Below, piece by piece: positions 30,688-42,581 of a stretch of DNA of 64,000 nt. The DNA comes from Phytopythium helicoides (lineage: Eukaryota > Oomycota > Peronosporomycetes > Pythiales > Pythiaceae): the NCBI GenBank assembly GCA_024867545.1, contig JANFNE010000031.1:372001-436000 (forward strand). Reading direction: 5' to 3'. The first letter of the stretch is position 1. Each line of letters starts with the position of its first letter. The position numbers were made by a program, and so were the translations under genes. The notes below the pieces were generated by a model. That model was given only the letters and a program-made list of their open reading frames with translations. It ran no database searches and was not told where the DNA came from.

Positions 30688-32805
30688 TTAGACGGTAGAT
30701 ACCAGACACTCTATCAATCTGAAGCTACTTCCAATTGCCACAAACACGACGCCTCTGTCGCTGCACGAAAAGCCAGCACTCGTGACAACGCTGGTCCAGT
30801 TTGTCGGGGAGTTGCTGTCCAAGATGTACATGCAACTGGATGCTCCACTGCTGCTATGTCGGCACATGTAGTCACCGTTCCTATCACTTTCGCAACACGC
30901 CGCCACAGATGACAACTCACAGGTTCTCGCTCTGCTAGCTCCAATCAACGCCGTCATGCTTCCTCCAAGCTGCCGCCCGACACTGAGAACACATTGACCA
31001 AAAGGTTCCCAACAATAGAATGACCTTACGAGCAGCACGCCACTGATAACTGAGCTCGTCGACGTCAGAGATTAAGACTAACCCGGCAGCCCGCGTCGAA
31101 CTCGAGCCGCCAAACACAGCCACGTGACCACCGTCCGCACTAGACGATCCCACCAACACGACAATGTCACCGGCAGAAACGCTTCTCGCTGACCCACTCG
31201 ATAGCGTCACCATCTCGGAGCTCGCGCCAGTCGCGCTTGACACGAACACACCGCCCTCGTCGTCGAGCTTGAGCCACTCGACACGCGCACCGTGGCGCAG
31301 GCAGTCGAAGAGCTTGTACCGCCCGACACACTCACGTCGCCGCCAGACACCGACAAAGACCCGCCAGTGCCGACAGATGCAGAGCTCACGCCGCCAGAGA
31401 AAGTCACATTTCCTCCAGACAGGCCGCCAGAGCCGCCAGACGCGCTCACCACACCGCCAGAAGCAGTCGTGGACACCGACCCGGACGCACCGCCAGATGC
31501 AGAGCCGCTTGAAACACGCATGACGCTGCTCCCCACGTCTACATCACAGCGCTTGAACCCACACTCATCTTCACCATGCCACTTGTCATCGACTCGCTTG
31601 CTCGCTAGCACTGCTCAGGATGATCACGCTGCCGCCCGCGCCACTCGATGACGCACAACTCGACAGAGAGATGGACGCGCCGCTGCCACTCACGGAAGAT
31701 CCGCCCGCGACCTCGATCTTGCTGGCAACAGACGACGTCGACGATCCGCTTCCAATGCGCACGGACCCGCTCGACACGCCAGAGTCGCCGCTCGTCACGC
31801 TCACGTTGCCGCTGCTGCTACTGCTGCTGCTCGCAGCACCGAGCGTCGAGATCACCACAGAGCCGCTCGTCGGCAAGCCATCGCCACTCGTCAAAGACAC
31901 AGACCCGCCAACAGAGCCGGACGACGAACCGCCATCCACCGTCACATTGCCGCCCACTCCCTGCGCGTTGCTGGCGCCGAGGATCTTCACAGACTGCGCC
32001 GCACTCGCGCTGTCCACCGATCCGCCCTGCAACAATACGTTGCTGCCGACGCTCCTGCCGACGCTGCTTCCCTGGATGATACGGATACCACCTCCAGAGC
32101 CGCTTTACGCGAGCACCAAACTGCTGCTTGAGCTGCCGCTTGACACGCTCACGTCACCGCCAGCGCCGCTCGACGAAGAGCCGCTGAACGCACGCACAGA
32201 GCCACCAGAGCCGCTCGACGACGACACACCGCCGCTCACAGACACATTGCCGGACGACCCGCTCGCAGAGTCGCCTCCGTTCGCCAACACAGAGCCACCA
32301 GCCGCCGACGTGCTAGAGCCGCCGGCAACGCGTACAGCGCCGCCGACAGACGTCGCGCTGGATCCACTGCTTACCAGCACTTCACCCGATGCGCCATCCA
32401 CAGTCGAGCCAGACTGCACTCGAACCGCACCCGACACGCTGCTTCCCGATGACACGGCGCTAGACACGGACACGTCGCCACTGCCGGAAACACCTGATCC
32501 GCTCGACACCGACATGGAACCTACTGTTGACTGACCGCATCCGCTGCCATAAACAGACACAGAACCGGCAGTAGACACCGCCGACCGAGCTGCCGCTGCA
32601 ACTGCTTGTGCTCACAGATTCGCCCGACACCACCGTCGCAGCGTACGACGGTGTGCTTGTTGGGATGCCTATCACCTGTGCACCAATTAGTCGGGCACCC
32701 GATCTTGTGAATCCAGAGCTTCTCCGTGCATAGCACGGCATTAGTGTAGAAGTGGAGGTTTTTGTGGCCATCTACCACAGCGCCAATGCCGGGTACCCCG
32801 GCCAT
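30688..32805 (-). pseudogene. Decayed Gly/Ser/Val-repeat protein gene
   Basis: From the ATG at 32805 the N-terminal segment AGVPGIGAVVDGHKNLHFYT leads into about 1.4 kb coding for imperfect repeats of the form GGxVxVxSGSSxxxS (for example SGNVSVSGGVSSSSGSGGS and SGNVSVTSGDSGVSSGSVRI). Such alternating Gly/Ser/Val repeats suggest a beta-solenoid or fibre-like surface protein. The frame changes near 32660, near 32570, near 31610 and near 31250, and there is an in-frame TAA at 32105-32107 after which the same repeat frame continues. A C-terminal non-repeat segment ends at 30688. Because an in-frame stop is present as well as frame changes, I favour a real pseudogene here, although some changes could be indel noise or introns. 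Function is unknown. Confidence 0.6.
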
Positions 32806-32886
32806 TAACGCTTTAGCATTCTGTGGGCTGGATGATGGCAGTCGATAAATGCAGAAGCCGCCTTCATTGACAGCGTGAAGTAGAAC

Positions 32887-35074
32887 TCACACTAACTTCA
32901 CATCATTTGCGTCGACCTTGGCGCCGTGGTCAACCAGAAGTTTCACCATGTCCGCTTCACCATTCCTCATCGCCACCTGAAGTGGCGTATTGCCTTGTTC
33001 ATCCGCAACATTGACGTCTGCACCACTGCCAACAAGACACTGGACAACTCTCAGGTTGTTCCTGCAAACTGCCACCAGCAACGGCGTGCGCATGCCTAGG
33101 ATTTCCGCATTGACGTCTGCGCCGTGGGCAATGAGGTACTGAGCAATCTCCAGCGCATCATTCCAGACTGCAATGTGAAGCGCTGTGTCCCCATTTCGTT
33201 TTGCAGAATTGACGTCAGCACCATGTTCAATCAGCATCTTGACGGAAGACAGCTCGGACCGACTCACTGCCCACATCAATGCAGTCATTCCATCGTTGTC
33301 GGGAGAATCCACGTCAGCGCCAGAATCAAGAACTTGTTCCACCAAAGCGTATTGCGAGTTGATGATTGCGAGTATCAATGCAGTGTGCCCAGATGAGTTT
33401 CGTGCGTGGATGTCTGCGCCAATGTCCACAAGGTATTTGACGATACTCGAGTGCCCACAATATATCGCTCTGAGCAGTGGTGTGGATCCGATACTGTCAG
33501 GAGCATCAACGCTGGGAATGATGCCAGACAAAAACTCCACAACACCCAACCTCCCGTTTGACGCCGCGTGCCAAAGCAGTGACCTCCCATTCATGTCCAC
33601 CGAATCGGTATTCGCACCAGCATCCACGAGAAAAATCACAACATCCAGGAAACCTCCCTTCGTTGCCAGCTCGATAGCAGTTCCACCATGAATATCGCTT
33701 GTGTTGACGTCTGCGCCACAGTCGACAAACCACTGAACCATATCCAAATGACCTCGACCAGCAGCGTACATCAGCGACGTAACTCCAAACTGGGTAACAG
33801 CGTTCACATCTGCACCATACTCAACCAGAAGTTTTGCCGACGCCAGCTCGCCACGCATCGCGACAAGCATCAGTAGGGTGACGTCCGCGCCATGTCGTGT
33901 ATTCACGTCTGCACCGTGTTCAATCAGATATCGGATGATTTCTTCACGCCATTCATCTCGAGCGTATGCAGCTGGACCTCGCTGGTTCTCATCAAGTGCA
34001 TTGACGTCCGCTCCATTCTCAACCAAATAACGAACGCTTGCCAAATCCCCACGAGATGCGGCACTCATCAGCGCAGTACGTCGTTTGTTGTTACAAGCAT
34101 TCACGTCTGCACCGTGCTCGACCAAACACTGGATCGCTCTCAGTTGGCTCACACCATCCGATATGCTGTTCACAGACATGATGTTGATCAGTGGAGTGTT
34201 CTGGTCTCTGTCAATAGCATTCACATTCGCTCCTCGGTCAACAAGGAAGCTCATGACGTCCACATGTCCTAACTCGGCAGCGACCATCAGCGGTGTTCTC
34301 ATCCACTTGTCAGTTGCGTCGATATTGGCTCCGGTCTCAACGAGATACTTGACGATCTCCACGTTGCCACTGGAAGCAGCAGCCAGCAGAAGCGAATCGG
34401 TCTCGGAGTTTGTCATTTCAGTGCCACCACCGCACTTGATGAGGTGGAGCAAGATATCCAAATGTCCGTGTTGCACTGCGAGCTTCATGGGGGTATCCCC
34501 ACACTTTCCCTCGACGTTCACATCCGCACCTGCTTCGGTGAGGCACTTGACAGTCTCCAGACTCCCGCAGCTCACAGCGCATAGGATCGCCATTTGCTGA
34601 TAGAGGGTACGAGCGTTCACATCTGCTCCTCTCCTCACCAGATATCGCACCACGGCGGTGTCTCCAAGAGCCGCAGCCTTCATCAGTGGAGTCTCCTTGA
34701 ACCCATTGGCACCGCCGTCCACGTCTGCTCCTGCCTCTACCAGGCACCGCACGAGCTCGAATCGAGTCTCGCTGTCTGCGTTCGCACAGGCTGCCGCCAT
34801 CACCAGTGGCGATCCAAATGTCCTCGAGGCACCGTTCACGTCCGCTCCACGCATCAGCAGTAGTTTCACGACCTCAATTTGTCCGGAACTCGCAGCCGAC
34901 CGACAATAGCTTGGAGCTGTCGGAGTTGTCGCTGTCGACGTTTGCGCCGCCTTCGAGCAGCATGTTGGCGTGTTGAACGTGGCCGATCCTCGCCGCCTGT
35001 AGCAGCGGAGAGATATGGAGGTCCTGGTGACCGTCGGCCCTCGCTCCGCCCGCCAACAGCAGCAGCGCTTCCAT
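32887..35074 (-). CDS. Ankyrin-repeat protein, copy 1 (5' end shifted)
   Basis: A long frame of ankyrin repeats with the usual ADVNxxDxxGxTPLxxAxxxGxxxxVxxLLxxGA pattern, about 20 repeats, nearly identical through most of its length to the gene at 38366-40591. Near the start the frame is displaced: SSKLLSVGCEF is read in one frame and the continuing repeat SSGQIEVVKLLLMRGADVN in another, because copy 1 has one extra T near 34905 relative to copy 2. The N-terminus of copy 2 (MAESESLEAQLLAAVAAGDE) is not conserved here; the best remaining start is the ATG at 35074. Copy 1 is therefore either a 5'-damaged duplicate or carries a single sequence error. Ankyrin arrays bind proteins; no partner or added domain is visible. 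Confidence 0.75.
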
Positions 35075-35230
35075 CGAGCTGGGTTTGCTCCCGTCAGTTC
35101 CAATGCGTGAATGGCGAACCTGGCGGATATCGGGATAGGAGAATGATTCCATGTTGTGGTCTCCAAGCTCACTGTAAGCAATATGGTGATCATTGGATGA
35201 CGAGCGTCTAGCGTCCGGCAACCACTTCAA

Positions 35231-35894
35231 GAAAGAGCTCGAAGGTTGTCATGTACAGTGACTGGGCGATGGTTCAATATGAATTGTCCCTCTGTGATAG
35301 TTGGCGAGACCATTTTCTCCCCGATGCAAATCAAAGCAGATTGGGTACATACGAGTCCATTTCTTCGAAGTAGAAATTTGTTTTGTGTTCGTGTTCGAAG
35401 GCTGAACTGACGGTGACAGGAGTAGCGCACTGATCGATCACCATCGCGGAACTGAAAACTGAAAAGCGAGCAAGCAGCACTTCTTCAACCGAGCAGTAGC
35501 AAAGACCAGGGTGCGGGTGCGTACGTCGAGCCTCCACAGCGAGGGCCGATAATCCAATCCGGACTTGGAGCAACCAATGATGACCAATCAGTGTTTGCAA
35601 CCGGAAGCTCTTCCACCTTGCGAATGCAATATTCATGCAATTGCAACTGACGCAGATGGGAGGGCGTTTTTGCTCATGTCGTGTAGTCGGGGGATATTGA
35701 TTGAGACTAATCTTCAAGCGCGCTGATTGTTGGGGGGTGGAGGCGAGTGGAGGCTCAACACAAAAGATGCGAAGTGAGATGTTGAGTTGGCCGCTTTGCG
35801 TAACAAGCGAACACTGTAGAAGGAAAGTTTTTCGGTTTATTATCATGACATCATCCTCCCACTGGACGGCACCCAACACGTATTGGCTTGACCC
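35231..35894. repeat. Duplicated 5' flank of ankyrin copy 1 (left arm end)
   Basis: No gene is seen here. About 35460-35600 on the minus strand aligns well with 37830-37995 on the plus strand, for example AAGTGCTGCTTGCT and GGTTGCTCCAAGTCCGGATT versus their counterparts. The inverted duplication that produced the two ankyrin genes therefore includes several hundred bases of upstream DNA, and both copies may share promoter sequence. Confidence 0.65.
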
Positions 35895-37125
35895 CTAGTG
35901 CAGGATCTGCTCCTGCGAGCGGCCGAAGAATAGGCGGCCGAGCGTGCGGTCGAAGAGCGACAGGTGTGCCGACAGACCCTGCTTGAGCATCTCCTCGTGC
36001 ACCTTGATGGCGAGGCGCTCGCGCGTGGCGGCAGCCGTGCGGCTGCGCTTGAGGTCATAGGCGAGCCCCACGAACGCGCACGCGTCGATGAACGCCTTGG
36101 TCGGGTTGAACTGGCCCGACGTGAGTCCCCACTCGCTCGTCGCGTAGTCGGCCGGGTACTTGTGGCTGAGGTAGAGCATGCATGTTAGTGATACGTTCGG
36201 AGTGGAAAAGAAAATCTCATCAAGTGAGGACGTACTGGTAGTTGTGGTAGCCCTCGCCGATGGCGCCGATGGCGACGATGAGGTTCTCAGCGGCGCGGAT
36301 GTTGCGGTCGTACGGGCGGTAGCCGAAGAAGTGGGCGACGCTGTTGACCATCCACGTCATGTGGAGCACCCAGACGTGGCGGAAGATGCCACCGACCCAG
36401 AATCCGGCCCATGCGCTGCCGAGGTAGTGTCCGAGGAGCGTGGGGGCGACGTAGCACATGATCAGCACCGATGGCAGATAGTGGTTCTTCTGGAAGGCGA
36501 CGACGGGGTCCGCGAGCAGGTCCGAGAAGTCGATCTTCTTGCCGGCCTTGAAGACGTTCTGGTGCTTGCGCACCATGACCCATCCCATGTGGGAGAAGAA
36601 GAGTCCGCGTCCCGAGTTGTGCGGGTCGGCGGTCGTGTCGGACCCCTTGTGGTGCACGCGGTGGTCGCGGGACCACTCGAAGATGGATCCCTGGAAGGCC
36701 ATCGAGTTGCAGAGCATGAGGAAGACGCGCAGCGGGAGCTTGGCCTTGTACGCTCGGTGGGACCACAGTCGGTGCGCGCCGGCCGTGATGCCGAGTCCGC
36801 TGACGACCCACAGCGCGATCCACAGCACGGCCAGCTGCGTCCACGAGCAGCTCGGCATGACGCGCAGCAGCGCGTACACGGCGCCCACGTGCCAGGCCGC
36901 GAGCACGACCACGTTGTACCACACGATCTCGTCCAGCCGCAGACGCGCGGGCTGCTCGTCTGGCTGCTCGAGCTCGCCCTCCTCCTCTGCGAACGCGCTC
37001 TCCTGCGGCGGATTCTCCACCGCGTTCGCGTTTGCGTTTGCGTTTGCGTTTGTGGCCGGCGGGGCGGCGCGCGGGGCTGCGGGACGGCGCGAGACGCTGG
37101 CGACGGGCGAAGCGTTGGGCGCCAT
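35895..37125 (-). CDS. Acyl-CoA delta-9 (stearoyl-CoA type) desaturase
   Basis: This ER-membrane di-iron enzyme introduces a cis double bond at C9 of stearoyl- or palmitoyl-CoA. Exon 1 (37125-36236) and exon 2 (36165-35895) join through a 70-base GTACGT...CAG intron to give 386 residues. The intron splits the third histidine box: exon 1 ends GEGYHNY plus CA and exon 2 begins C CAC AAG, restoring HNYHH. The first box is HRLWSH and the second is HRVHH, in the expected spacing, with two pairs of membrane segments around them. No C-terminal cytochrome b5 domain is present, so the enzyme would use a separate b5, as in animals. The N-terminal tail has a short NANANANAN tract encoded by a hexanucleotide repeat. 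A longer start upstream is possible. Confidence 0.94.
37022..37051. repeat. Hexanucleotide microsatellite in desaturase exon 1
   Basis: Five tandem units of GCGTTY on the plus strand encode alternating Asn-Ala on the minus strand in the cytosolic N-terminal tail of the desaturase. Six-base units change protein length without shifting the frame, so length variation between strains is likely. Confidence 0.85.
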
Positions 37126-38365
37126 GAGCGTTGGGGGGCGAGGGGGACGCGCGCGGCCGGCCGGGGATTCAGGAGTGAGAGCCGCTCGAGGTACCAGCAA
37201 GGACTGGACTGCCCATCTTTGGCCTTGTCATCCTGGCGGGCATGGTGATGAAACTAATGTTGCGACGGCGGGGATGCGAGGGTATAATATTATGAAGGTT
37301 GTTGGGATAGAAGGAGGGCGGGAGTGCGGGGCAGATCCACCGGATGGTATTGAGGATGGGAGGGAGTGTCTCGTCGTCGGCGACGAGTGAACCCCCTCTC
37401 GACGGAGGGATACCACCATACAAACGTCAAGTGCGAGGGGATCCGCCGCGCTCGCAGCTGGCGCGTGCCAAAACCTGCTCAACTTGATCGCCAACCTGCC
37501 GAAAAGATGACGGCCGCAGCGTATCTTTTCGACCCGGTCGTGGATGGTCGAGATGGCATGGGTATGTACATGTAATATTTGGGCTCGTTGGTGGTGGAGA
37601 CTAGTGGTGGGAAGAGCGTTGATGGAGCCAACGCAGTTGCAGACTGCAGACTGCAGTGAGCTTCTGGCTGGAGTTCGACTCGCATCGGCCAGTCGCTTGA
37701 AGTTTCATTCGGCCAAAGATCGATTACGCCCCGTTTACCATGCGGGAACGTCGGCGAATCGCCTCCATCCACGTCAGGTGCACCTGCATGACGAGTCGCA
37801 ACTCTCAAGATGGAAAACAAGCCTCTGGTTGGTCGTCGTTGGCTGCTCCGAGCCCGGATTGGATCCTCGGAGCGAGCTCCGGGAGGCTCAGCTGAGTGGC
37901 CGACGTACGTACCCGCACCCGTGTCTTTGCTGCTGCCACGCCCGCCAGAAGAAAGTGCTGCTTGCTATGTTTTTTGGTTTTCAGTTTCGCGGTGGCTGAT
38001 CGATTCGGATGGATCATCCAGCGCGTTGCTCTTGTCGCCGCCAGCTCCAGCCACCAACTCAACAATCTTCTCACAGGATTTGTGCCAAATCTGTCTGCTA
38101 ATGGACTTCTTCCAAAATAGCAGTGGGGTGAATGGGATTCCCATCGGCGTGAGCGAAAAAGCTCTCGTCGGCTTTCTCAGATCGGCCGAGCATGAACAAC
38201 CGAGCGCCAGCAACTAATCGCGTCGATCCCTAGTCTCTTCCTCTCACCTTGAAGTCGTTGCGAGACGTCCGTCATGGCGAAGATCGCCAAGCTCATCTCG
38301 TGGACACCTTGACATTCACTCCCCCCATCGATTAGCACGTCTTCCAACCCATTTCCACGCTGACC
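37126..38365. repeat. Intergenic; contains right arm end of the inverted duplication
   Basis: No gene is seen in these 1.2 kb. The left part is the desaturase upstream region. From about 37825 to at least 37995 the sequence is homologous, in inverted orientation, to the upstream region of ankyrin copy 1. The rest is the promoter region of ankyrin copy 2. Confidence 0.6.
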
Positions 38366-40591
38366 ATGGCCGAGTCCGAGTCGCTGGAGGCTCAGCTGCT
38401 GGCCGCGGTAGCCGCGGGAGACGAGAGCGGCGTGCGGCGACTACTGGCGAGCGTAGCGAGGGCCGACGGCCACCAGGACCTCCACACCTCTCCGCTACTA
38501 GAGGCGGCGAGGCTCGGCCACCTTCAACTCGTCAACATTCTGCTCGAAGGCGCAAAGATCCACAGCGACAACTCCGAGAGCTCCAAGCTACTCTCGGCGG
38601 CTGCGAGTTGCGGACAAACTGAGGTCGTGAAACTGCTGCTGAAGCATGGAGCGGACGTGAACGGTGGCTCGAAGACGTTTGGGTCGCCACTGGTGATGGC
38701 GGCAGCCTGTGCGAACGCAGACAGCGACACTCGACTCGAGCTCGTGCGGTGTCTGATAGAGGCAGGAGCAGACGTGGAAGGCGGCGCCAATGGGTTCAAG
38801 GAGACTCCACTGATGAAGGCTGCAGCTCTTGGAGACACTGCTGTGGTACGATATCTGGTGGAGAGAGGAGCGGATGTGAACGCTCGTACTCTCTATCAGC
38901 AAATGGCGATCCTGTGCGCTGTGAGCTGCGGGAGTCTGGAGACTGTCAAGTGCCTCACTGAAGCTGGTGCGGATGTGAACGTCGAGGGAAAGTGTGGGGA
39001 TACGCCCATGAAGCTCGCAGTGCAACACGGACATTTGGATATTTTGCTCCACCTGATCAAGTGTGGTGGTGGCACTGACATGATAAACTCCGAGATCGAT
39101 TCGCTTCTGCTGGCTGCTGCTTCCAGTGGCAAAGTGGAGATCGTCAGGTATCTCGTTGAGAGCGGAGCCAATATCGACACAACTGACAAGTGGATGAGAA
39201 CACCGCTGCTGGTCGCTGCCGAGTTAGGACATGTGGACGTCATGAACTTCCTAGTTGACCGAGGAGCGAATGTGAATGCTGTTGACAGAGACCAGAACAC
39301 TCCACTGATCAACATCATGTCTGTGAACAGCATATCGGATGGTGTGAGCCAACTGAGAGCGATCCAGTGTTTGATCGAGCATGGTGGAGACGTGAATGCT
39401 TGTAACAACAAACGACGGACTGCGCTGATGTTTGCTGCATCTCGTGGGGATTTGGCAAGCGTCCGTTATTTGGTTGAGAATGGAGCGGACGTCAATGCAC
39501 TTGATGCGAGCCAGCGAGGTCCGGCTGCTTATGCTCGAGATGAATGGCGTGAAGAAATCATCCGGTATCTGATTGAACACGGTGCAGACGTGAATGCACA
39601 ACATGAAGCTGACTTCACCCTACTGATGCTTGTCGCGATGCGTGGCGAGCTGGCGTCTGCACAGATCCTGGTTGAGTATGGTGCAGATGTGAACGCTGTT
39701 ACCCAGTTTGGAGTTACTGCGCTGATGTATGCTGCCGGTCGAGGTCACCTGGATATGGTTCAGCATTTTGTTGACTGTGGCGCAGACGTCGACGCAAGCG
39801 ATGTTCTTGGTGGAACAGCTGTCGAAAAGGCTGTAGAAGGTGGTTTTCTGGATGTTGTGATTTTTCTTGTGGATGCTGGTGCGAATACCGATTCGATGGA
39901 CATGAACGGCAGATCACTGCTTTGGCACGCGGCGTCGAATGGGAGGTTGGGTGTCGTGGAGTTTTTGTCTGGTATCACTCCCAGCATTGATGCTCCTGAC
40001 AATATCGGATCCACGCCACTGCTCAGGGCGGTATGTTGTGGACACTCAAGTATCGTCAAGTACCTTGTGGGCATCGGTGCAGACATCCATGCACGAAACT
40101 CATCTGGGCACACTGCACTGATACTCGCAATCATCAACTCACAGTACGCTTTGGTGGAACAACTTCTTGATTGTGGCGCCGATGTGAATGGTGGCGATGG
40201 GCACGGAAAGACTTCGTTGATGTTGGCAGTGAGGCGGTTCGAGTTGTCTACCGTCAAGACGCTGATTGAACATGGTGCTGACGTCAGTATAGCAGACCAA
40301 AATGGTGATGTAGCGCTTCACATTGCAGTCTGGTATGATGCGCTGGAGATTGCTCGTTACCTCATTGCCCACGGCGCAGACATCAATGCGAAAGGTCTGG
40401 GAAAACGTACGCCATTGATGATGGCGGTATACAGAAGCAACTTGAGGATGGCACAATGTCTCGTTAGTAGTGGCGCAGATGTCAATGTTGCGGATGAACA
40501 AGGCAATACGCCACTTCAGATGGCGTCGAGGAATGGTGAAGCGGACACGGTAAAACTTCTGATTGACCATGGCGCCGAGGTCGATGAATGA
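38366..40591 (+). CDS. Ankyrin-repeat protein, copy 2 (intact)
   Basis: A single 741-residue frame from the ATG at 38366, made almost entirely of about 20 ankyrin repeats. Examples are SPLLEAARLGHLQLVNILLE near the start and EQGNTPLQMASRNGEADTVK near the end. There is no signal peptide, membrane segment or additional domain. Some repeats depart from consensus at the same positions as in copy 1, for example the insertion NIMSVNSISDGVSQLRAIQC, which shows the copies share a recent ancestor. Relative to copy 1 the first 45 residues are complete and there is no frame shift, so this is the better candidate for the functional gene. Ankyrin arrays usually act as protein-binding scaffolds; the partner is unknown. 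Confidence 0.88.
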   Translation: MAESESLEAQLLAAVAAGDESGVRRLLASVARADGHQDLHTSPLLEAARLGHLQLVNILLEGAKIHSDNSESSKLLSAAASCGQTEVVKLLLKHGADVNGGSKTFGSPLVMAAACANADSDTRLELVRCLIEAGADVEGGANGFKETPLMKAAALGDTAVVRYLVERGADVNARTLYQQMAILCAVSCGSLETVKCLTEAGADVNVEGKCGDTPMKLAVQHGHLDILLHLIKCGGGTDMINSEIDSLLLAAASSGKVEIVRYLVESGANIDTTDKWMRTPLLVAAELGHVDVMNFLVDRGANVNAVDRDQNTPLINIMSVNSISDGVSQLRAIQCLIEHGGDVNACNNKRRTALMFAASRGDLASVRYLVENGADVNALDASQRGPAAYARDEWREEIIRYLIEHGADVNAQHEADFTLLMLVAMRGELASAQILVEYGADVNAVTQFGVTALMYAAGRGHLDMVQHFVDCGADVDASDVLGGTAVEKAVEGGFLDVVIFLVDAGANTDSMDMNGRSLLWHAASNGRLGVVEFLSGITPSIDAPDNIGSTPLLRAVCCGHSSIVKYLVGIGADIHARNSSGHTALILAIINSQYALVEQLLDCGADVNGGDGHGKTSLMLAVRRFELSTVKTLIEHGADVSIADQNGDVALHIAVWYDALEIARYLIAHGADINAKGLGKRTPLMMAVYRSNLRMAQCLVSSGADVNVADEQGNTPLQMASRNGEADTVKLLIDHGAEVDE

Positions 40592-40970
40592 AGACACCTT
40601 GAGCGCGCTTGGTGTCAAGTTTGATGGATACAAGCGGTAGACAAAGGCGCAGCAAGTATGTGTGAAGAGTAGTTCGAGATGGAGATCTCGATGTGCTAAA
40701 ACCAAAGAAGTTCCGTGCGTCTTGGTAAACTCTAGCTCTTCCTCTCCATCACCAGAGGAACTCCACTCACAGCTCTTTCGCCAGTGCGTCAGCGCATGAT
40801 GACCACAAGAACGTTTTGCGCAAATCCTCCGCCATCCGGTTACCAATACAAACACCAAGTCAAAAATCCGGATACCGCCCAGCGAGCCTCCACCACAGTC
40901 TCCATCACCAGAAAAGTCCCCATTTCGGATCGCGCCGCCTGTCGCCTCCTGCCTCCGACCGCCTCGAGCC

Positions 40971-42581
40971 ATGAACCGCGCGCTGGGCCTCCGCCTGCTG
41001 TCTGCTGCGCGCACGCGCGGCTTCGCGACGTCCACGAACGACAAACTCGCGTCGCTCGCGGGCAAGGACTTCATGTCCACAGCGCAGCTCTCGTGCGTGT
41101 TTTCTGGCTGTGGTGGCGACGCATTTCGTTGCTCGGGGGCTGACTGGCTGCTGCAGGACGGACGAGCTGCTGGGGCTCATCGAGAAGGCGCAGGAGTTCA
41201 AGGCCACGTACTCGAACCCGGAGACCAAGGCCTCGGCCCCCAAGGTGCTGCTCGTCACGAGAGGGGAGTTAACAACGCTGGGAAGACGACTGACGACCGG
41301 TGGAATGCACAGCCGCTCACGGGCGAGATCTGCTCCATGATCTTCCAGAAGCGCTCCACGCGCACGCGGTACGGCCGCTGCAGGCTCCCGTTTCCCACTT
41401 TGAGCAGAGCTGACAGGACTGCCCGCAGCATTTCGAGTGAGGTGGGCATGCACCTGCTGGGCGGCAAGGCGCTCTTCCTGTCGTCGGATGACATCCAGCT
41501 CGGCGTGAACGAGACGCTCAAGGTTGGGCGCTGCTTGGAGAGAACGCTTGCAATCTGGAGGCTGACTGGGGGGAATGAGTGACTACAGGACACAGCGCTC
41601 GTGCTTTCGCGCTTCAACAGCATCATCCTCGCCCGCGTGTACGCGCACAAGGATGTGGAGGAGCTCGGTGAGCTCGCGAGCGTTCCTGGTGCGTTTCCTG
41701 GCTTATACTTGTGGAGGCCTCATCGACAGTCGACAGAAGCTCACGTGTTGATGGACAGTTATCAACGCGCTGTCGGAGAAGTACCACCCGCTGCAGATGC
41801 TTGCGGACTACATGACAGTCAAGGTGCGAGGTGCTGCTACTCCATGATTTGAAGTTTCGCAGGCCCCTAACAGTGCTGCAATCACAGGAGCACTTTGGCA
41901 AGCTTGAGGGTCTCACCTTTTCGTGGGTCGGCGACGGCAACAACGTGCTGCACGACTACATGCTTGCCGCCCCGAAAGTTGGTACGGATGATGAACTACT
42001 GCCACGCTTGCTTCTAGATCCACTTATTGATGACAATTTTCTCTGCTGCACAGGCGCCAACATCCAGATCGCGACGCCCGTGGGCTACGAGCCTGATGCC
42101 GATGTTCTCGCTGAGACCAAGCGCCTCGCTGAGGTACGACTTGCTATGGCTACTGCGGTCGATGACAAGACCTTTTATTGACGACTCTACAAAACAGCTC
42201 GCCGGCACCAAGGTACTGACGACGACGGACCCGAACGAGGCTGTCAAGGGCGCCAATGTGGTCGCCACCGACACGTGGATCAGCATGGGCCAGGAGGAGG
42301 AGTCGCAGGTGCGCCTCCGCCACTTCGCGGGCTACGAAGTCAACAACAAGATGCTCAAGGGTGCGGCGGACGACCACATCTTCCTCCACTGCCTGCCGCG
42401 CCACCAGGAGGAGGTCCACGACGAGGTAGGATCACGTGCTCTTTCTGCTTATCTCACCAACTAACCTTGATGTTTGTGTGTCAAGGTGTTCTACTCGGAC
42501 CGGTCGCTCGTGTTCGATGAGGCAGAGAACCGCCTGTGGACCGTCATGGCCGTGTACGCATCGCTGCTCGGCAAGTTCTAG
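40971..42581 (+). CDS. OTC: Ornithine carbamoyltransferase
   Basis: This enzyme converts ornithine and carbamoyl phosphate to citrulline in arginine synthesis or the urea cycle. Ten exons join in frame without correction: 40971-41092, 41157-41244, 41313-41368, 41429-41522, 41589-41688, 41759-41823, 41888-41981, 42054-42133, 42198-42425 and 42486-42581. All nine introns are GT-AG and 60-72 bases. The carbamoyl-phosphate motif STRTR is completed across the third intron. [11 protein letters not shown] is the HPxQ region, [20 protein letters not shown] the Asp/Asn loop, and HCLPRH carries the catalytic Cys of the ornithine site. The first about 25 residues ([20 protein letters not shown]) are basic and amphipathic, a typical mitochondrial presequence. 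This is the most intron-rich gene in the window. Confidence 0.96.

Noticed and set aside
31620..32534. Plus-strand 304-codon Pro/Thr/Asp-rich frame
   Set aside because: It is the antisense of the Gly/Ser/Val repeats; low complexity mirrors the other strand and no start context or domain supports it.
41110..41600. Alternative open frames across the OTC gene
   Set aside because: They are shadows over introns; the ten-exon OTC model uses every base in frame with all motifs intact.
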